Source: an uncultured Bacteroidota bacterium (GTDB taxonomy: Bacteria > Bacteroidota > Bacteroidia > Chitinophagales > Chitinophagaceae). From it: 6,906 bases of DNA. Position 1 is the first letter of the stretch; each line of letters opens with the position of its first letter. Under the pieces are notes generated by a model. The model had not been told where the DNA came from. It searched no databases and saw only the letters and a list, made by a program, of their open reading frames with translations. Below are positions 4,289 to 6,906 of this stretch, one piece after another. The translations under genes and the position numbers were made by a program. The DNA lies in assembly GCA_946479055.1 (NCBI GenBank), contig CAMLEX010000271.1, positions 1 through 6,906 of the forward strand, given 5' to 3'.

Positions 4289-6906
4289 ATGAAATGCTTT
4301 TTTCATTTCAAAATCCCAACTGAAGTTTTTACAAAAGGGTTGAAAAAAAAGAGGTACTATGCTGTATGTTTTCTTTTCAGCTTATTGCTTTTTACTGGCA
4401 CAACCTATGGGCAATCTGAAAAAATGATCACTGTTAAAGGAACTGTTGCAAACCAGGGCGGGGAGCGGCTACAGGGAGTTACAGTTCAGGCAAAAGCAAC
4501 TGGAAAAGCAACGACTACGCAGCAAGACGGTTCTTTCCAGATTGAAGTTCCTCCAAACAGTATATTGTCCGTTTCTTATGTTGGCTTTATCAGTAAAGAC
4601 GTTAAGGTAGGAACAACCGATCAATCTAATTTATCATTTGAACTAATAGCCAATAAAAATGAAATGGAGCAGGTAATAGTAGTGGGTTATGGCACAAGAA
4701 AAAAATCAGATGTCACCGGTGCTATCGTTTCTATCAGCGAACAATCTATTAAGAATATACCTGCTGCTAACCTGGCGCAGGCATTACAGGGCCAGGGCGC
4801 CGGTATCGACATTCAAAAAAATGGCGGCAATAGTAAACCTGGTGCTACACCTTCTATTTTAATACGAGGATCGAGATCAATAAGTGCTACTAATGAGCCG
4901 TTGATTGTGGTGGACGGAATTCCATTCAATGGAAGTTTTAATGATCTCAACCAGGATGATGTGTCTTCAGTAGAAATATTGAAAGATGCTTCTGCCACGG
5001 CGATTTATGGTTCAAGAGGTGCAAACGGTGTTATTCTTGTTACTACAAAACGGGGCAGGCAGGGAAAACCAGTAGTTACTTATAGTGGCTATGCCGGTGC
5101 ATCAAAAATACAGGATCAATTTCCTGTTATGAATACAGAGGAGTTTTTTGAATTTAAAAAATGGGCATTATATAATGGCCGCTTCACCGGCAACAACCGT
5201 ACTTATTCTGGTATTGATGATCCTGATCTCTTAACGGATGCAGGAAATTTTTCTCCGGAAGAGCTCGAAGCTATTAATACTGGCAGAAGTACCGATTGGC
5301 AAAAGCTGATTTACCAGACTGGCTTTATTACCAATCATCAGATAGGTTTTTCAGGAGGTCATGATAAAACTCAGTACGCTGTATCAGGCGGTTATTTCAA
5401 AGAAACGGGTATTTACTCCGGGCAGGCATTTGAAAGGTTTAGTTTAAAAGCCAGTGTGGACCAGCAACTGGGCAAGATAGTTAAGATCGGTATCAGTTCT
5501 TTAAATACTTACAGTATTACATATGGAGAAGGCGCCAATCCATTAGGACAGGCATTAAGAGCAAGTCCATTGGCATCACCTTACAATACGGATGGCAGTT
5601 TGTTAAACGATTTTGTTCCGGGTAGTGCCAGCCAGGTATGGAACCCGTTGGCAAATTTTGTAGATGGGGCCAGCGTACAAAAAAGAAAAAGATTCGGAAC
5701 GTTCACTACGTTTTTTGCGGATGTGAATATTCTGAAAGGATTGAAGTATCGCTTTAATACCGGCATTGAGATCAGGAATGATGTGTATGGAGAATTTTTT
5801 GCCAGCAAGACGACCAATAATCTTGGCGGGTTATCTACTTCTCAAAACCGAACTAATTTTCGTACAAGTTATACGTTGGAAAATATCCTCACTTATGATA
5901 GAACATTTAATAAGCATAAAGTGAACGCCACCGGGTTATTCAGTATACAGGAAGATGAGACGCAGGGCAATCAATTTCGTAATAATAATATTGCAGCGGA
6001 TCTGTTACAATATTTCAATCCAACTTATGGAGCGAATTTAGTGGGAGAGGGCGATTATGGCAAGTGGGATATTCTTTCTTATATGGGCCGGGTGAACTAT
6101 AGTTTTAATGATCGTTATCTATTAACGTTTGCCGTACGTGTGGATGGATCTTCAAGATTAGCTCCAGGCAATAAGTATAATACATTCCCATCAGCAGCCG
6201 TGGCCTGGAATCTTAACAAAGAATCTTTCCTTAAAAATCTCCGTTCTATCTCAAATTTAAAGTTAAGAGCCAGCTATGGAAGGGTTGGAAGTACTGCTAT
6301 TGACCCTTATCAAACATTGGGAGCCTTATCATCTTTACCGTATAATTTCGGCGATGTCACTACTACGGGTATTTATCTGACCAATGCAGAAAACCCTGTT
6401 CTCACCTGGGAATATACTTCCACTATGAACCTGGGTGTGGATTTCGGCATTTTGAATAACCGTATCTCCGGTTCTGTTGAAGTATATAAACAGTCAACCG
6501 AATCTTTGTTATTAGGTAAAAATTTGCCTTCTACATCAGGAATTTCAAATGCGGTAATAGTCAATGTTGGTAAAACGGAAAATAAAGGGATAGAACTCCA
6601 GTTAAGCACTATTAATATACAAAGCAGGGGAGGGAACAGTTTTAGTTGGGCAACTGATCTGAACTTTTTTATTAATCGCGGTAAAATAACAGCGCTGGCC
6701 GATGGTGTTACAAAAGATGTAGCCAATAGTAGATTTGTAGGCCAACCGATTGGAGTTTTTTATGATTGGAAAAAAGCAGGCATCTGGCAAGCTACAGCTG
6801 CTGATACTGCTTTAGCTATAAGTCTTGGACAAACAGTGAACGGCATTAGTTCTGTTATAGGTAATATTAAAAGAGAAGATATTAGCGGCCCCGATGGAAA
6901 GCCTGA
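4289..6906 (+). CDS. SusC/RagA-family TonB-linked outer-membrane transporter, 3' truncated by window
   Basis: The frame is open from ATG 4289 to the window edge, 872 codons plus two bases; family members are usually about 1000 aa, so the last part of the barrel is missing. A long basic n-region (K18-20, R22) leads to a hydrophobic core at 24-37 and a likely cleavage after Y40-G41. Residues about 47-120 form a carboxypeptidase-regulatory-like domain (V-K-G-T-V ... L-Q-G-V-T-V ... D-G-S-F-Q-I ... V-S-Y-V-G-F). Next come E127-Q-V-I-V-V-G-Y-G135 with K-K-S-D-V-T-G-A, and the plug with I192-R-G-S and P204-L-I-V-V-D-G-I-P212. The SusC/RagA signature V228-E-I-L-K-D-A-S-A-T-A-I-Y-G-S-R-G-A-N-G-V-I lies at about 228-249. 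The beta-barrel follows from about 335, including the family's F-P-S-A-A-V-A-W (about 633) and K-G-I-E-L (about 765). It imports oligosaccharides or glycosides with TonB energy; a SusD partner would be expected downstream, outside the window. Position after the 3-keto-type enzymes suggests it feeds them. Confidence 0.95.
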   Translation, partial: MKCFFHFKIPTEVFTKGLKKKRYYAVCFLFSLLLFTGTTYGQSEKMITVKGTVANQGGERLQGVTVQAKATGKATTTQQDGSFQIEVPPNSILSVSYVGFISKDVKVGTTDQSNLSFELIANKNEMEQVIVVGYGTRKKSDVTGAIVSISEQSIKNIPAANLAQALQGQGAGIDIQKNGGNSKPGATPSILIRGSRSISATNEPLIVVDGIPFNGSFNDLNQDDVSSVEILKDASATAIYGSRGANGVILVTTKRGRQGKPVVTYSGYAGASKIQDQFPVMNTEEFFEFKKWALYNGRFTGNNRTYSGIDDPDLLTDAGNFSPEELEAINTGRSTDWQKLIYQTGFITNHQIGFSGGHDKTQYAVSGGYFKETGIYSGQAFERFSLKASVDQQLGKIVKIGISSLNTYSITYGEGANPLGQALRASPLASPYNTDGSLLNDFVPGSASQVWNPLANFVDGASVQKRKRFGTFTTFFADVNILKGLKYRFNTGIEIRNDVYGEFFASKTTNNLGGLSTSQNRTNFRTSYTLENILTYDRTFNKHKVNATGLFSIQEDETQGNQFRNNNIAADLLQYFNPTYGANLVGEGDYGKWDILSYMGRVNYSFNDRYLLTFAVRVDGSSRLAPGNKYNTFPSAAVAWNLNKESFLKNLRSISNLKLRASYGRVGSTAIDPYQTLGALSSLPYNFGDVTTTGIYLTNAENPVLTWEYTSTMNLGVDFGILNNRISGSVEVYKQSTESLLLGKNLPSTSGISNAVIVNVGKTENKGIELQLSTINIQSRGGNSFSWATDLNFFINRGKITALADGVTKDVANSRFVGQPIGVFYDWKKAGIWQATAADTALAISLGQTVNGISSVIGNIKREDISGPDGKP

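Noticed and set aside
6373..6790. Minus-strand ORFs of 117 and 62 codons
   Set aside because: Antisense to the SusC barrel, which is clearly the coding frame; no signal or domain is visible.
1..6906. CRISPR array, tRNA/rRNA, transposase or integrase
   Set aside because: No regularly spaced direct repeats, no cloverleaf or rRNA text, and no recombinase motifs were seen on either strand.

Overview
The window looks like a piece of a Bacteroidota chromosome, most likely from a Chitinophagaceae-type environmental or soil saccharolytic bacterium. The reasons are a SusC/RagA-type TonB-dependent transporter, AT-rich start regions without clear Shine-Dalgarno sequences, long repeat-laden intergenic gaps, and a set of exported proteins (Tat-type Gfo/Idh/MocA oxidoreductase, DUF6807, DUF1080) typical of that group. 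The family placement is inference from gene types and style, not from a marker gene.

Layout, all genes on the + strand. (1) 1-204 is the 3' end of a DUF1080 (3-keto-disaccharide hydrolase-like) gene. (2) 205-531 is a gene-free gap with two G/C-rich hairpin repeats in opposite orientation and a distinctive ~70 bp tail running up to the next gene. (3) 532-1887 is a Tat-exported Gfo/Idh/MocA oxidoreductase. It is followed after 10 bp by (4) 1898-2935, a secreted DUF6807 (PmoA-family) protein. (5) 2946-3012 is a 26-bp-arm hairpin plus T-run, a strong terminator candidate that is also built like a dispersed repeat. (6) 3049-3714 is a second, complete DUF1080 protein of a different subclass from the first. 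(7) 3716-3870 is a ~155 bp imperfect palindrome resembling the dispersed intergenic elements of Bacteroidota. (8) 3871-4288 is a long leader with only a doubtful 55-codon ORF. (9) 4289 to the window end is a SusC-like outer-membrane transporter, truncated by the window edge and open in frame for 872 codons.

Working together (inference from families): SusC would import an oligosaccharide or glycoside across the outer membrane. In the periplasm the Gfo/Idh/MocA enzyme would oxidise a sugar hydroxyl, probably at C3. The DUF1080 proteins would cleave the resulting 3-keto-glycoside by an elimination/hydration route, and DUF6807, whose chemistry is unsettled, would act on the same or a related substrate. 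This matches the oxidation-dependent (3-keto) route of glycan breakdown rather than a classical glycoside-hydrolase PUL. No ordinary glycoside hydrolase, susD, sigma/anti-sigma pair or sensor regulator is visible inside the window. I see no rRNA, tRNA, CRISPR array or transposase.
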